NCBI RefSeq assembly: GCF_036884655.1
Contig: NC_088342.1
Coordinates: 11,948,501-12,012,500, forward strand
From: Musa acuminata AAA Group
Taxonomy: Eukaryota; Streptophyta; Magnoliopsida; Zingiberales; Musaceae
Direction: 5' to 3'
DNA: 64,000 bases
Below the pieces are notes generated by a model. It was not told the origin of the DNA. It saw nothing but the letters and a program-made list of their open reading frames with translations, and searched no databases. A program made the position numbers and the translations under genes. Shown here piece by piece: positions 32,251-41,297 of this stretch (position 1 is its first letter; the number at the start of each line of letters is the position of its first letter).

Positions 32251-32883
32251 AGCTATCATAGTGCGGGGTTGACGAGCCTTAACTTCACACCAGATCTCTG
32301 GAATAAGCCCTTCAATAAATGTATCCAGAAGTTATCGGTCCGACCAATCTCTAGCTTGATTTGATAATCTTTCAAACCTACTATGATATTCTAACACTAT
32401 AGAAGTCTGATGAATTTTGGTGAGCTGCCAATCAATATTCTCATATTTGGATGGGCCAAAGCGAACAAGAAGTCCTCTTTTGAACTGCTCCCACAAAGGA
32501 ACTCCGTGGAAAGTTTCATACCAATCGTACCACTGGAGTGCATCTCCCTTGAGCTGGATTGAGGCCACTTTTACCTTGAATTCTTCTGGGGTTATGTGAA
32601 AACGAAAAAAAATTTCTGCCTTAGAGATCCAATTGGTCAGATCTCCATCTTTCCATCTCGGAAATTCCATCTTCATGTGTGAGTAATTTGTGTCACAATC
32701 TTGGGGCCCTTTTCCTGTATTTTTAGATCTGTGCAATGTAGAACTTGAGCCCCTATTTTGTTGAAATTTGCTGAGGCTCTCCAGTAGGCTCTTTTTGAAA
32801 TCATTAAGTGTTTCTTGCAGTCGATTCTCAATTCTGATTTCCAATGCTTCCATTTATACTTTCACCGAGTTATTAGTGGCCAT
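32251..32883 (-). pseudogene. Ym gag (Y family), truncated
   Basis: The ancestral ATG at 32883 is followed by a stop nine codons later. From the next Met (32853) 173 codons are open: MEALEIRIENRLQ, EFPRWKDGDLTNWISKAEIFF, DALQWYDWYETFHGVPLWEQF, LSNQARDWSDR. The frame then breaks and ends at the deletion junction in the RTMIA codons. It is homologous to the intact Yf gag (36597-37772). Confidence 0.85.
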
Positions 32884-34406
32884 TGCGTAAGACTGCAAAT
32901 CTGTAATCTAAACTCCTGTTTTTGGTGTCGGTCAAGGGCATCAACACTGTCGATGCGAAGTTACCGAGGAGGTGGATGCCAAGGGTAGTGTTGCGGTCGC
33001 TACGTTGGAGGAAGAGTAGCTGCCTTGTTTCTATCGCTGCGTGAGGTGAGAGCGCCGGGGTTGGAAGGCGACTGCGTTGATGTGGCTGTAGCTGCTGTGA
33101 CCCAAGGGGCAATCGTCGAGCAACGAGATTGAGGCTGGGGTGATGGCAACCTATGGTGATGGCAACATGTTGTTGTAGCAGAATATGCTAAGCAAGGGGG
33201 AGGCGGCGTTGATGCGGTTGAGGTTGAGAAGAGGAATTGGTGTTGCGCGCGTTGCTGGGGTTGAGGCAAGGCAGCATACTTGCTATGTTCGCTGTTGGAG
33301 GGCGGCTGCTGTAGAACGAGGGGTTGGTCGTTGGCCGGGAGCGACGACGATGGTTACAATCGGCGGCTACGGTAGTAGAGGGTGCCACTGTTTTTGTTGT
33401 TGCGTACTCTGTTTTTGTCGCACCACCGAAGGAGTTGGCCGGAAGGATCACGAGAGGTTGAGGAGAAGGCTGCGGTGGTCGCTGGCCAGAGCGCAGCATT
33501 GGCAGTGGAGAAAAAGGCAGCGAGCGTCGTCGTTGGCCGGGAAGTTGCGATGCTGGAGATGGGAAACAGGGTGCTCTGTTTCTATCGCACCACAGTCGGA
33601 GCCGCTAGCGTTGCTGGCAACGGTGGTGCGGCGGTGATCGTGCGGCCGAGAAGCAGCGGCAGCGGTGGAGGAGGAGTCGGCGGTGTCACGGTTGGGAACA
33701 AGGGCAACCGGTGAGTTGCCCTGTTTCTGGTACTACAGATGCAGAGCAAGGAGGATCGGCTGTTGGGAGGTGTGCGGCAGTCGTCGCACGGTGGCCCGCA
33801 GCGGTGATGGGTCGGTTGGGCGGCGACGGCGTTGGAGGGGAAGAGGAGTGCTGGAGGCGGCGCGGCTGGTGGAGGCACGGCTGCGATCGACAAGGGGGAG
33901 GCGTGCGGCGGTCGTCGCACGGTGGCCCGCAGCGGTGATGGGTCGGTTGGGCGGCGACGGCGCTGGAGGGGAAGAGGAGTGTTGGAGGCGGTGCGGCTGC
34001 GATCGACGAGGGGCTGCGGAAACAGAGGAACTCTGTTTCTACAACCGTTGCAACGAGGGGGGGCGGCAACCGGCGGTTGCGGCTGTGACCCAAGGGGGGG
34101 CCACGGCTAGGGTTGCGGCTGGGAGGCGGGCGGCGGTGATTGATCGGCCGGGAAGCAGCGACGGCGGTGGAGAAGGAGTTGCCCTGCAGCGGCGGTAGAG
34201 AAGAGGAGCAGGGCTGCGGTAGAGTGGGACGCTGGCAGCGTCGTTTCCTGGCAGCGGTGGTGGCTCGGGTGGGAGGCGGCGGTGGACTCTAGCCGGAAGT
34301 GGGGCAGAGTCGGTTGCTAGCCAGAGAGCAGTGACGGGCAGCGGGTGGGCTAGCCGGAAGCTGGGGAAGCAGGGGTGCGTGGCTGCGGTTGCTGCTTCTT
34401 CTTCTC

Positions 34407-34454
<48 letters not shown>

Positions 34455-34619
34455 TTTTTTGAATGAGATTGGGCAGCGAGGAGGTCGAGCAGTGGTCGAA
34501 CGGTGGTCGAAGGTCGTTGGCCGGGGAAACAGCGACAACGGTGAAGAAAGAGTTGCCTTGTAGTGGTGGTGGGGAAGAAGGAAAGCAAGGCTGTGGTGGG
34601 CTGCGCCAAGGATCGTTGC
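32884..34619 (-). other. GC-rich leader of element Ym
   Basis: Antisense counterpart of 35426-36596, G-rich on the plus strand. The long open frames here on both strands (for example 33665-34198) are low-complexity G/R/A-rich translations. Complements of the CAGAAACAGAGC motif occur near 33410, 33572 and 34027. It ends with a TTTC repeat, a poly-T run and the primer site near 34620. Confidence 0.65.
34409..34456 (+). repeat. (TTTC)n microsatellite in Ym leader
   Basis: About 11-12 copies of TTTC followed by a T run. The equivalent place in the 6346-7201 leader is a poly-T tract, so the repeat expanded in this copy. Confidence 0.9.
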
Positions 34620-34910
34620 TCTGATACCAAATGATAAGACCCTAAAGTCTTATCATCACTCTGATACCAAATGATAAGATCCTAAAGTCTTATCATCGAA
34701 GAAAGGGGAGAAATGGGGATGATAATGATCGCTTCGAGGGGATCAGCCTCCTTGATCGCTTCGAGGGGATCGGCCCTCCTTGATCACTTCGAGGGGATCG
34801 ACCCTCCTTGATCACTTCGAGGGGATCGGCCTCCTAGGGTTTGTCAAAAGACAGAATAGTATTTTTTATAGATTGATTGAAAGGAAGCAGTTACATCCCT
34901 ATTTATAGAG

Positions 34911-35411
34911 TGTTAGGACCCTTTTTCTAAGCTTTTGAATAATGTTTATTGAGTATGTTTAGTCCAGTTGTTTATTGAGTCGATTTGGTTCAATTAGAGT
35001 CAAGTAGAGGTTTATTTAATATTTATTTATTATTAGAGTTCAAGTCTTGATGGACTCTGGGTGGAACTCTATAAATAGGGATGTGACTGCTTCTTTTCAG
35101 TAATCTATGAAAAATACTATTGTCTTTGGACAAACCCTAGGAGGCCGATCCCCTCGAAGTGATCAAGGAGGGCCGATCACCTCGAAGAGATCAAGGAGGG
35201 CCGATCCCCTCGAAGCGATCAAGGAGGGCCGATCCCCTCGGAGCGATCAAGGAGGCCGATCCCCTCGAAGTGATCATTATCATCCCTTTTCTCATCTTTT
35301 TTCTACGATAAGACTTTAGGGTCTTATCATTTAGTATCAGAGCCTACGATAAGACTTTAGGGTCTTATCATTTGGTATCAGAGCCTACGATAAGACTTTA
35401 GGGTCTTATCA
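34911..35411 (+). repeat. 5' LTR of Yf
   Basis: Starts TGTTAGGACCC. It contains CTATAAATAG (TATA), five 27-28-bp units with GGCCGATCCCCTCGAAG (35130-35275) and three U5 units GATAAGACTTTAGGGTCTTATCA. The first two are each followed by a primer-site-like TATCAGAGCC inside the LTR. Confidence 0.88.
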
Positions 35412-35443
35412 TTTGGTATCAGAGTTACGATAAGACTTTAGGG
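35303..35443 (+). repeat. Tandem U5/primer-site units at the Yf LTR end
   Basis: Units starting CTACGATAAGACTTTAGG recur about every 40 bp (35303, 35344, 35385 and a partial one at 35425). Each ends TATCATTTGGTATCAGAG, with TTTAGT in the first. The working primer site should be the one at 35414-35425. The 3' LTR contains the same arrangement and ends exactly at the third TCTTATCA, so the extra primer-site copies are part of the LTR. Confidence 0.85.
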
Positions 35444-36596
35444 AAAAGAAAAGAAGAAACACGAGAGGAAGAAGAAGCCGCAGCCACCCCTGCGTCCCCT
35501 GCTTCCGGCCAGCCCACCCGCCGCTACTGCTCTCCGGCCAGCGCCCACCATCGCCCTGCTTCCCGGCCGGCGACCACCACCGCCGCTGTTCCCCGGCCAG
35601 GAGACGACGCTGCCAGCGTCCATCCCAGCCCTACTGCCGCCGCCCGCCTCCCCTTGCGTCGCAGTGCAGCCGCTCGACTCTTCTCCTTGGCGATCGTTGG
35701 TGACGCTGCTCCCAGCCGCGCCACCACCGCTGCCTCTCTACCGCAACCCTAGCCGTGCCCCCCCCTTGGATCGCAGCCGCAGCCGCCTGTTGCCGCAGCC
35801 TCTCGTTGCAACGGTTGCAGAAACAGAGTTCCTCTGTTGCCGCAGCCCCTCGTCGATCGCAGTCGCGCCTCCACCAGCCGCGCCGCCTCCAGCACTCCTC
35901 TTCCCCTCCAGCGCCGTCGCCACCCAGCCGACTCATCACCGCTGCGGGCCACCGTGCGACGACCGCCGCACGCCTCCCAGCAGCCGATCCTCCTTGCTCT
36001 GTGTCCTTAGTGCTAGAAACAGGGCAACTCACCGGTTGCCCTTGTTCCCAACCGTGACACCGCCGACTCCTCCTTCTCCACCGCTGCCGCTGCTTCTCAA
36101 CCGCACGATCACCGCTGCACCGTTGTTGCCAGCATCGCCAGCGGCTTCGGCTGTGGTGAGATAGAAACAGAGCACCCTGTTTCCCATCTCCAGCATCGCA
36201 ACTTCCCGGCCAGCGACGACGCTCGCTGCCTTTTTCTCCACCGCCAACGCTGCACTCCGGCCAGCGACCACCGCTGCTGCCAGCCACCGCAGCCTTCTCC
36301 TCACTTCTCCTCAACCGCACGTGATCCTTCCAGCCAACTCCTTCGGTGGTGCGACAAAAACAAGTACGCTGCCTTGCCTCAATCCCAGCTACAGCCACAT
36401 CAACGCAGTTGCCTTCCAACTCTGGCGCTCTCACCCCACGCAGTGATAGAAACAGGGCAACTACTCTTCCTCCAACACAGCGACCGCAGCACTGCCCTTG
36501 GCGTCCACCTCCTTGGCAACTTTGCATCAACAGTGTTGATGCCCTTGACTGACACCAAAAACAGAAGTTGAGATTACATATTTGCAGTCTTACGCA
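35426..36596 (+). other. GC-rich leader of Yf
   Basis: Cytosine-rich and low complexity. It repeats a module around CAGAAACAGAGC or AGAAACAGGGCAAC (about 35830, 36010, 36165, 36350, 36450). The long minus-strand frame 35631-36626 is a shadow of this composition. It ends just before the gag ATG at 36597. Confidence 0.65.
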
Positions 36597-37772
36597 ATGG
36601 CCACTAATAATTCGGTGAAAGCACAAATGGAAGAATTGGAAATCAAAATTGAGAGCCTACTGGAGAGCCTACTGGAGAGCCTTAGCAAATTTCAACAAAA
36701 TGGAGGCTCAAGTTCTACGTTGCACAGATATGAAAATACAGGAAAAGGGCCCCAAGATTATGACACAAATTACTCACACATGAAGATGGAATTTCCGAGA
36801 TGGAAAGATGGAGATCCGACCAATTGGATCTCTAAGGCAGAAAATGTTTTCCGTTTTCACAGAACCCCAGAAGAATCTAAGGTAGAAGTGGCCTCAATCC
36901 AACTCGAGGGAGATGCACTCCAATGGTACAATTGGTATGAAAGTTTTCACGGAGTTCCTTCGTGGGAGCAGTTCAAAAGAGGGCTTTTTGTTCGCTTTGG
37001 CCCATCCGAATATGAGAATGTTGATTGCCAGCTCGCCAAAATTCATCAAACTTCTACAGTGTTAGAATATCAGAGTAGGTTTGAAAGATTATCAAATCAA
37101 GCTAGAGATTGGTCGAACCGACAACTTCTGAATACATTTATTGAAGGGCTTATTACAGAGATCCGGTGTGAAGTTAAGGCTCGTCAACCCCGTACTATGA
37201 TAGCTGCGATCTTATTTGCAAATCTACATGAGAAAAAAATTAGCAAGGAAAGATCAGCAAGGGGTTTGTATTATGATGAAAAATGGAGTATGGAGCACCG
37301 ATGTAAACAAGGGCAACTTCTGATGATTGAACCAATTGGAGAGGAACCGAAAGCTAAGAATGTGGACTCCGATCATGAAGGTATAAACTCTAATGAAGAT
37401 GTTGGACCTACCATATATACAATGCATACATTAGCCGACTACTCTAACCCGCAAACTATGGAATTTGGCGAAACTCTGGAACATCAGCCTGTTATAGTTT
37501 TGATTGATACTGGTAGCAGTAACAATTTTATGGACAGTGAGACTGTTGACCGATTGGCCCACCACATTGAAGACTATGACAGATTCGAAGTAAAGATCAT
37601 TGATGGACGGATTTTCACTTGTGATAGCAAAGGTTCAAAGATAAAATTGATTATACAGGGCCAAAAGTTTCATGCAACGATTGCTACATTGAAAAACCGA
37701 CTTGTTGCTTACACTATTAAAAAGTGGAGATTATATTTACTTGATCAACGGGTTGTGATGCGTTACAGATAG
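36597..37772 (+). CDS. Yf Gag-protease protein, uninterrupted
   Basis: 391 residues from MATNNSVKAQMEELEIK; an in-frame ATG five codons upstream is also possible. I chose 36597 because Ym has its first Met at the same word. Residues about 60-200 form a Retrotrans_gag-type domain (FPRWKDGDPTNWISKAENVF, DALQWYNWYESFHGVPSWEQF, LSNQARDWSNRQLLNTFIEGL). The zinc knuckle is degenerate: YYDEKWSMEHRC replaces CxxC...H...C. A retropepsin domain follows with LIDTGSSNNF (catalytic Asp at 37506-37508, about residue 304). The C-terminus KKWRLYLLDQRVVMRYR is RNase H-derived sequence joined to the protease. It is the only full-length gypsy-type gag in the window without a stop. It could supply particles for itself; RT must come from elsewhere (inference). 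Confidence 0.87.
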   Translation: MATNNSVKAQMEELEIKIESLLESLLESLSKFQQNGGSSSTLHRYENTGKGPQDYDTNYSHMKMEFPRWKDGDPTNWISKAENVFRFHRTPEESKVEVASIQLEGDALQWYNWYESFHGVPSWEQFKRGLFVRFGPSEYENVDCQLAKIHQTSTVLEYQSRFERLSNQARDWSNRQLLNTFIEGLITEIRCEVKARQPRTMIAAILFANLHEKKISKERSARGLYYDEKWSMEHRCKQGQLLMIEPIGEEPKAKNVDSDHEGINSNEDVGPTIYTMHTLADYSNPQTMEFGETLEHQPVIVLIDTGSSNNFMDSETVDRLAHHIEDYDRFEVKIIDGRIFTCDSKGSKIKLIIQGQKFHATIATLKNRLVAYTIKKWRLYLLDQRVVMRYR

Positions 37773-37858
37773 TCTATGGCTAAAGTGCTGAAAGAGAAGC
37801 TCCCAGAGATTGATGCTGCTCAGCCTTGAGGACAAGACTGATTTGAAGAGGGAGGAAC

Positions 37859-38331
37859 TGTTAGGACCCTTTTTCTAAGCTTTTGAATAATGTTTATTGA
37901 GTATGTTTAGTCCAGTTGTTTATTGAGTCGATTTGGTTCAATTAAAGTCAAGTAGAGGTTTATTTAATATTTATTTATTATTAGAGTTCAAGTCTTGATG
38001 GACTCTGGGTGGAACTCTATAAATAGGGATGTAACTGCTTCTTTTCAGTAATCTATGAAAAATACTATTGTCTTTGGACAAACCCTAGGAGGCCGATCCC
38101 CTCGAAGTGATCAAGGAGGGCCAATCCCCTCGAAGAGATCAAGGAGGGCCGATCCCCTCAAAGCGATCAAGGAGGCTGATCCCCTCGAAGTGATCATTAT
38201 CATCCCTTTTCTCATCTTTCTTCTACGATAAGACTTTAGGGTCTTATCATTTGGTATCAGAGCCTACGATAAGACTTTAGGGTCTTATCATTTGGTATCA
38301 GAGCCTACGATAAGACTTTAGGGTCTTATCA
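37859..38331 (+). repeat. 3' LTR of Yf
   Basis: 473 bp, preceded by the purine tract and followed by tagag. It has four 28-bp CGATCCCCTCGAAG units (five in the 5' LTR) and three U5 units with two embedded primer-site copies. Confidence 0.9.
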
Positions 38332-38492
38332 TAGAGTTCCACCCAAAGTCCATCAGGACTTGAACTCTAATAATAAATAAATATTAAATAAATCTCTACT
38401 TGACTCTAATTGAACCAAACCAACTCAATAAACAACTGGACTAAACAGACTCAATAAACATTATTCAAAAGCTCAGAAAAAGGGTCCTAACA

Positions 38493-40330
38493 GCGTCCCT
38501 TATAGTGTAATTCTTTTGAGTCCCGATTGTAATGAGCCACGGAGCTTGGTGTTTCTTCTAATTTTTTTATGATCTTACCGGTCTCCGAATCTTCTTGCCA
38601 TTCCATCTTAATATCCTTAAGGAAGTCACTGGTTGAAAGTGAAACGATCGAAAATTCAGCTTGCTTAGGTAGTTGCGAAAGCGCATCTGTAACAACATTC
38701 TCTTTCCCCTTTTTGTAAGTTATTTCATAATCAAATCCAAGAAGTTTTGTTACCCATTTTTGCTGCTCAGGGGATGATATCTTTTGTTCCAAAAAGTACT
38801 TGAGGCTTTTATGGTCGGTTTTAATTTGAAATCGCCAATTGATCAAGTAGGGTCTCCACCTTGTTGCTGCATGTACAATGGCAAGCATCTCCTTATCATA
38901 TGTTGAAATATTTTGATGGGAGGGAGATAGTGCCTTGCTAGTGTATGTGAGTGGTCAACCATCTTGTATAAGAATGGCTCCAATTTCGACTCCAAATGCG
39001 ACGGCCTCAATAATAAAGGGTCGGCTGAAATCTGGTAGTGCTAGCACCGGCATCGTTATCATGGCTGCTTTATGTTTGTCGAATGCAATGGAGGTTTTGT
39101 CCGATCATTGGAAGACATCTTTTTTCAGTAAAGAAGTAAGTGGTGCACTGATCTTTCCATAGTTTTTCATGAACTTGCGGTAGTAGCCTGTTAAACCCAG
39201 AAAGTCATGTAGTAATTTTATGTTCCTCGGGGTTGGCCAGTTTTGCATTGCTCTAATTTTGAAGGGGTCCACTACTACACCTTCCTCTGATATGATATGC
39301 CTAAGATATTTCACCTTCTTTTGAAGAAAGCAAAAATTCGTAGTGGTTGTTGTGTGTTCAAAAGGTGGTTTTCGGTATGTCTTCTTCGCACACTCATATT
39401 TGATGATACCCCGATCAAAAGTCCAGCTTTGTGAAGATTTGTGCTCCCTTTCATCTAGCAATTCATCTATTATTGGAATAGGGTATTTTTCCTTGATGGT
39501 TATGCCATTGAGAGCTCGGTAATCAACACACAATCGCCATGTTTCATCCTTCTTTTGTACGAGGAGCACCAGTGAAGAGTAGGGGCTGCAACTTGGCCGA
39601 ATAACTCCTATTTCAAGCATCTCTTTTACAATCCTTTCTATTTCATCCTTCTGGAGATATGGATACTGGTATGGCTAAGTATTTGCTGGAGATTTGCCTC
39701 GAAGAATCGTTATACAATGATCATGCCGACGGGTAAGAGGTAGGTTGCGCGGTTCGTCAAATATATCTGAAAATTCAACAAGCAAAGGAAGTAGATTTGG
39801 ATCTTCAAATTATGTTGGCTCTCCCTTAGTTTGCTGCTCAAGTTGTACCAAAAAGCCACTGCATGCTTTATGCAAAACCTTCTCCATTTGTTGTGTGCAA
39901 ATCATCATTATGTTGCCCCCACGTTTCCCGTGCAGTATCACATGTTTCTCCTTACTGTAAAATTTCATAATTAGTTTCATAAAATTTCAAGAAACATCAT
40001 CTAATGTCATCAACCATTTAATTCTAAGCATGGCCTCATGATAATCAAGAGGGAGGAGGAAGAAATATGTAATTATCTCTTGGTCCTATAGCAACAGTTT
40101 CACTTGCGGGCACCTATGATCATACTTCAAAATCCATCCATCGGTGACCTTAACGTCAAACCTACTACAATTCTTGATAGGTAAGGTCATCTGGACAGCA
40201 ACCTTACTATTTACAAAGTTATTAGTATTACCTGTGTCGATGAGAATAGTGATCAGTTGTTGTTTGAGAAGGCCTCCAACTTTCATCGTTTGCGGGTTTG
40301 AGTAGCCGGCTAGTGCATGTACCGTAACTT
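38493..40330 (-). pseudogene. Element X protease-RT-RNase H remnant
   Basis: In coding order: retropepsin ITILIDTGNTNNF (about 40230), RT N-terminal half [32 protein letters not shown] and [13 protein letters not shown] (39620-39450), then thumb/connection [13 protein letters not shown] and [22 protein letters not shown], then RNase H TDHKSLKYFLEQ and NVVTDALSQLP (38888-38493). The RT core between IIDELLDE and the thumb, including the YxDD/FDDIL catalytic box, is deleted in frame. It ends at the Ym insertion; integrase is absent. Confidence 0.88.
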
Positions 40331-41297
40331 TGGTCGATTATGGCTCTTCTTCTGCATCTTCTTCTTCATGTTCAAAACTCTCTTCTGGATGTTCAATGAC
40401 CTCTTCTTCTATTGGTTCAATCATAAGAAGTCTCCCTTTACTACAGCGATGCTCATGGCTCCATGGCTCGTCGCAATGCCAACATAACCCCTTCGCATAT
40501 CTTTCCCGAAGCTCTTCTCTTGTTAACCTCTTTGGTGTAGGGACTCGATCAATAGTGGGGGGGGCTGAGGGCTTCAATATTGCTGGTCAAGGAGCAACCC
40601 TAGTCTTCCGAGCTTCATGGTTCAATTGCTCCTCTTGATGTCGTGCGAAAGAAATGGCTGCCATAAGCGTGTACGGTTATCGCGCTTTAACTTCTCATCG
40701 GATCTCCAACTTCAAGCCCTCAATGAAGGTCCCCAATAGCTGTTTTTGAGACCAATCATGAGTTTGATTAGATAACCTTTTAAACCTAGTTTGGTACTCC
40801 TGAATGGGGGAGGTTTGTCGGATCTTTGCTAGTTGTCCGCCAATGTTCTCGTAATCGGTTGGTCTGAAGTGGATCAATAGTCCTTCTTTGAATTGTCACC
40901 ATGAAAGGACTCCATAAGTGTGTTCAAACTATTCAAACCACTATATGGCATCCCCTTCAAGATGTATAGCTGTAATTTTCACCATAGATGCGTCCGCGGT
41001 TTTGTGGTACTGAAAATATCGCTCCGCGCACGAGATCCAACCAATCGGGTCTCCTTCTTCCCATCTAGGAAAGTCCACCCTCATACATGGATAGTTGGGG
41101 TTGGTCATAGAGCCTCCCCTCCCTTGGAAGTCATCTCTTCGAGCTTGGTGCGATTGGGCAAAGCTCTCTCCTTGATGTGATTTCTTTAGGTTTAGTGGTC
41201 AGCCCAATCTGAGTTCGGTAAAGAGCATCTGAATCTTATCCTCCATTCGTGCCTTGATGGCTTCGAATATAGCATTGATTGCCTCCTCAGATGCCAT
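40331..41297 (-). pseudogene. Element X gag with intact zinc knuckle
   Basis: Starts MASEEAINAIFEAIKARMEDK at 41297. It runs through FPRWEEGDPIGWISCAERYF-like sequence and YENIGGQLAKIRQTSPIQEYQTRF to a CCHC-type knuckle GLCWHCDEPWSHEHRC (about 40490-40440), then an acidic linker EEEVIEHPEESFEHEEEDAEEEP. Several stops and frameshifts are present. It is the useful reference for what the Y-family Gag has lost. Confidence 0.8.

Larger units (their letters stand above)
34911..38331 (+). mobile_element. Element Yf: compact gypsy-type gag-protease element
   Basis: A 3.42-kb element with LTRs 34911-35411 and 37859-38331, primer site, GC-rich leader, one open gag-protease frame, purine tract GAAGAGGGAGGAAC and a perfect 5-bp target duplication tagag (34906-34910 and 38332-38336). 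It inserted into the LTR of a relative (Ym) in the opposite orientation. The two LTRs differ by one 28-bp repeat unit and only a few visible substitutions, so insertion is recent compared with its surroundings. RT, RNase H and integrase are absent, so mobilisation must have been in trans. Confidence 0.92.
34632..38492 (-). repeat. 5' LTR of Ym, split by element Yf
   Basis: LTR sequence is 34632-34910 plus 38337-38492, ending GGGTCCTAACA next to X pol. The primer-site end is duplicated: CTCTGATACCAA plus TGATAAGA... occurs at about 34619 and 34659 with a 40-bp period. Four GATC.CTTCGAGGGGATCGG units lie at 34728-34838. Yf entered just beside the CTATAAATAG motif. Confidence 0.85.

Noticed and set aside
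33185..34198. Overlapping long frames (150-177 codons) on both strands
   Set aside because: Same GC-rich leader in the Ym orientation. The frames are low complexity, broken differently in each leader copy, and show no conserved protein.
35631..36626. 331-codon minus-strand open frame
   Set aside because: It is a G/R/A-rich, low-complexity translation lying antisense to the GC-rich leader of Yf, with the same composition in all frames. No domain is visible, so it is a composition artefact.
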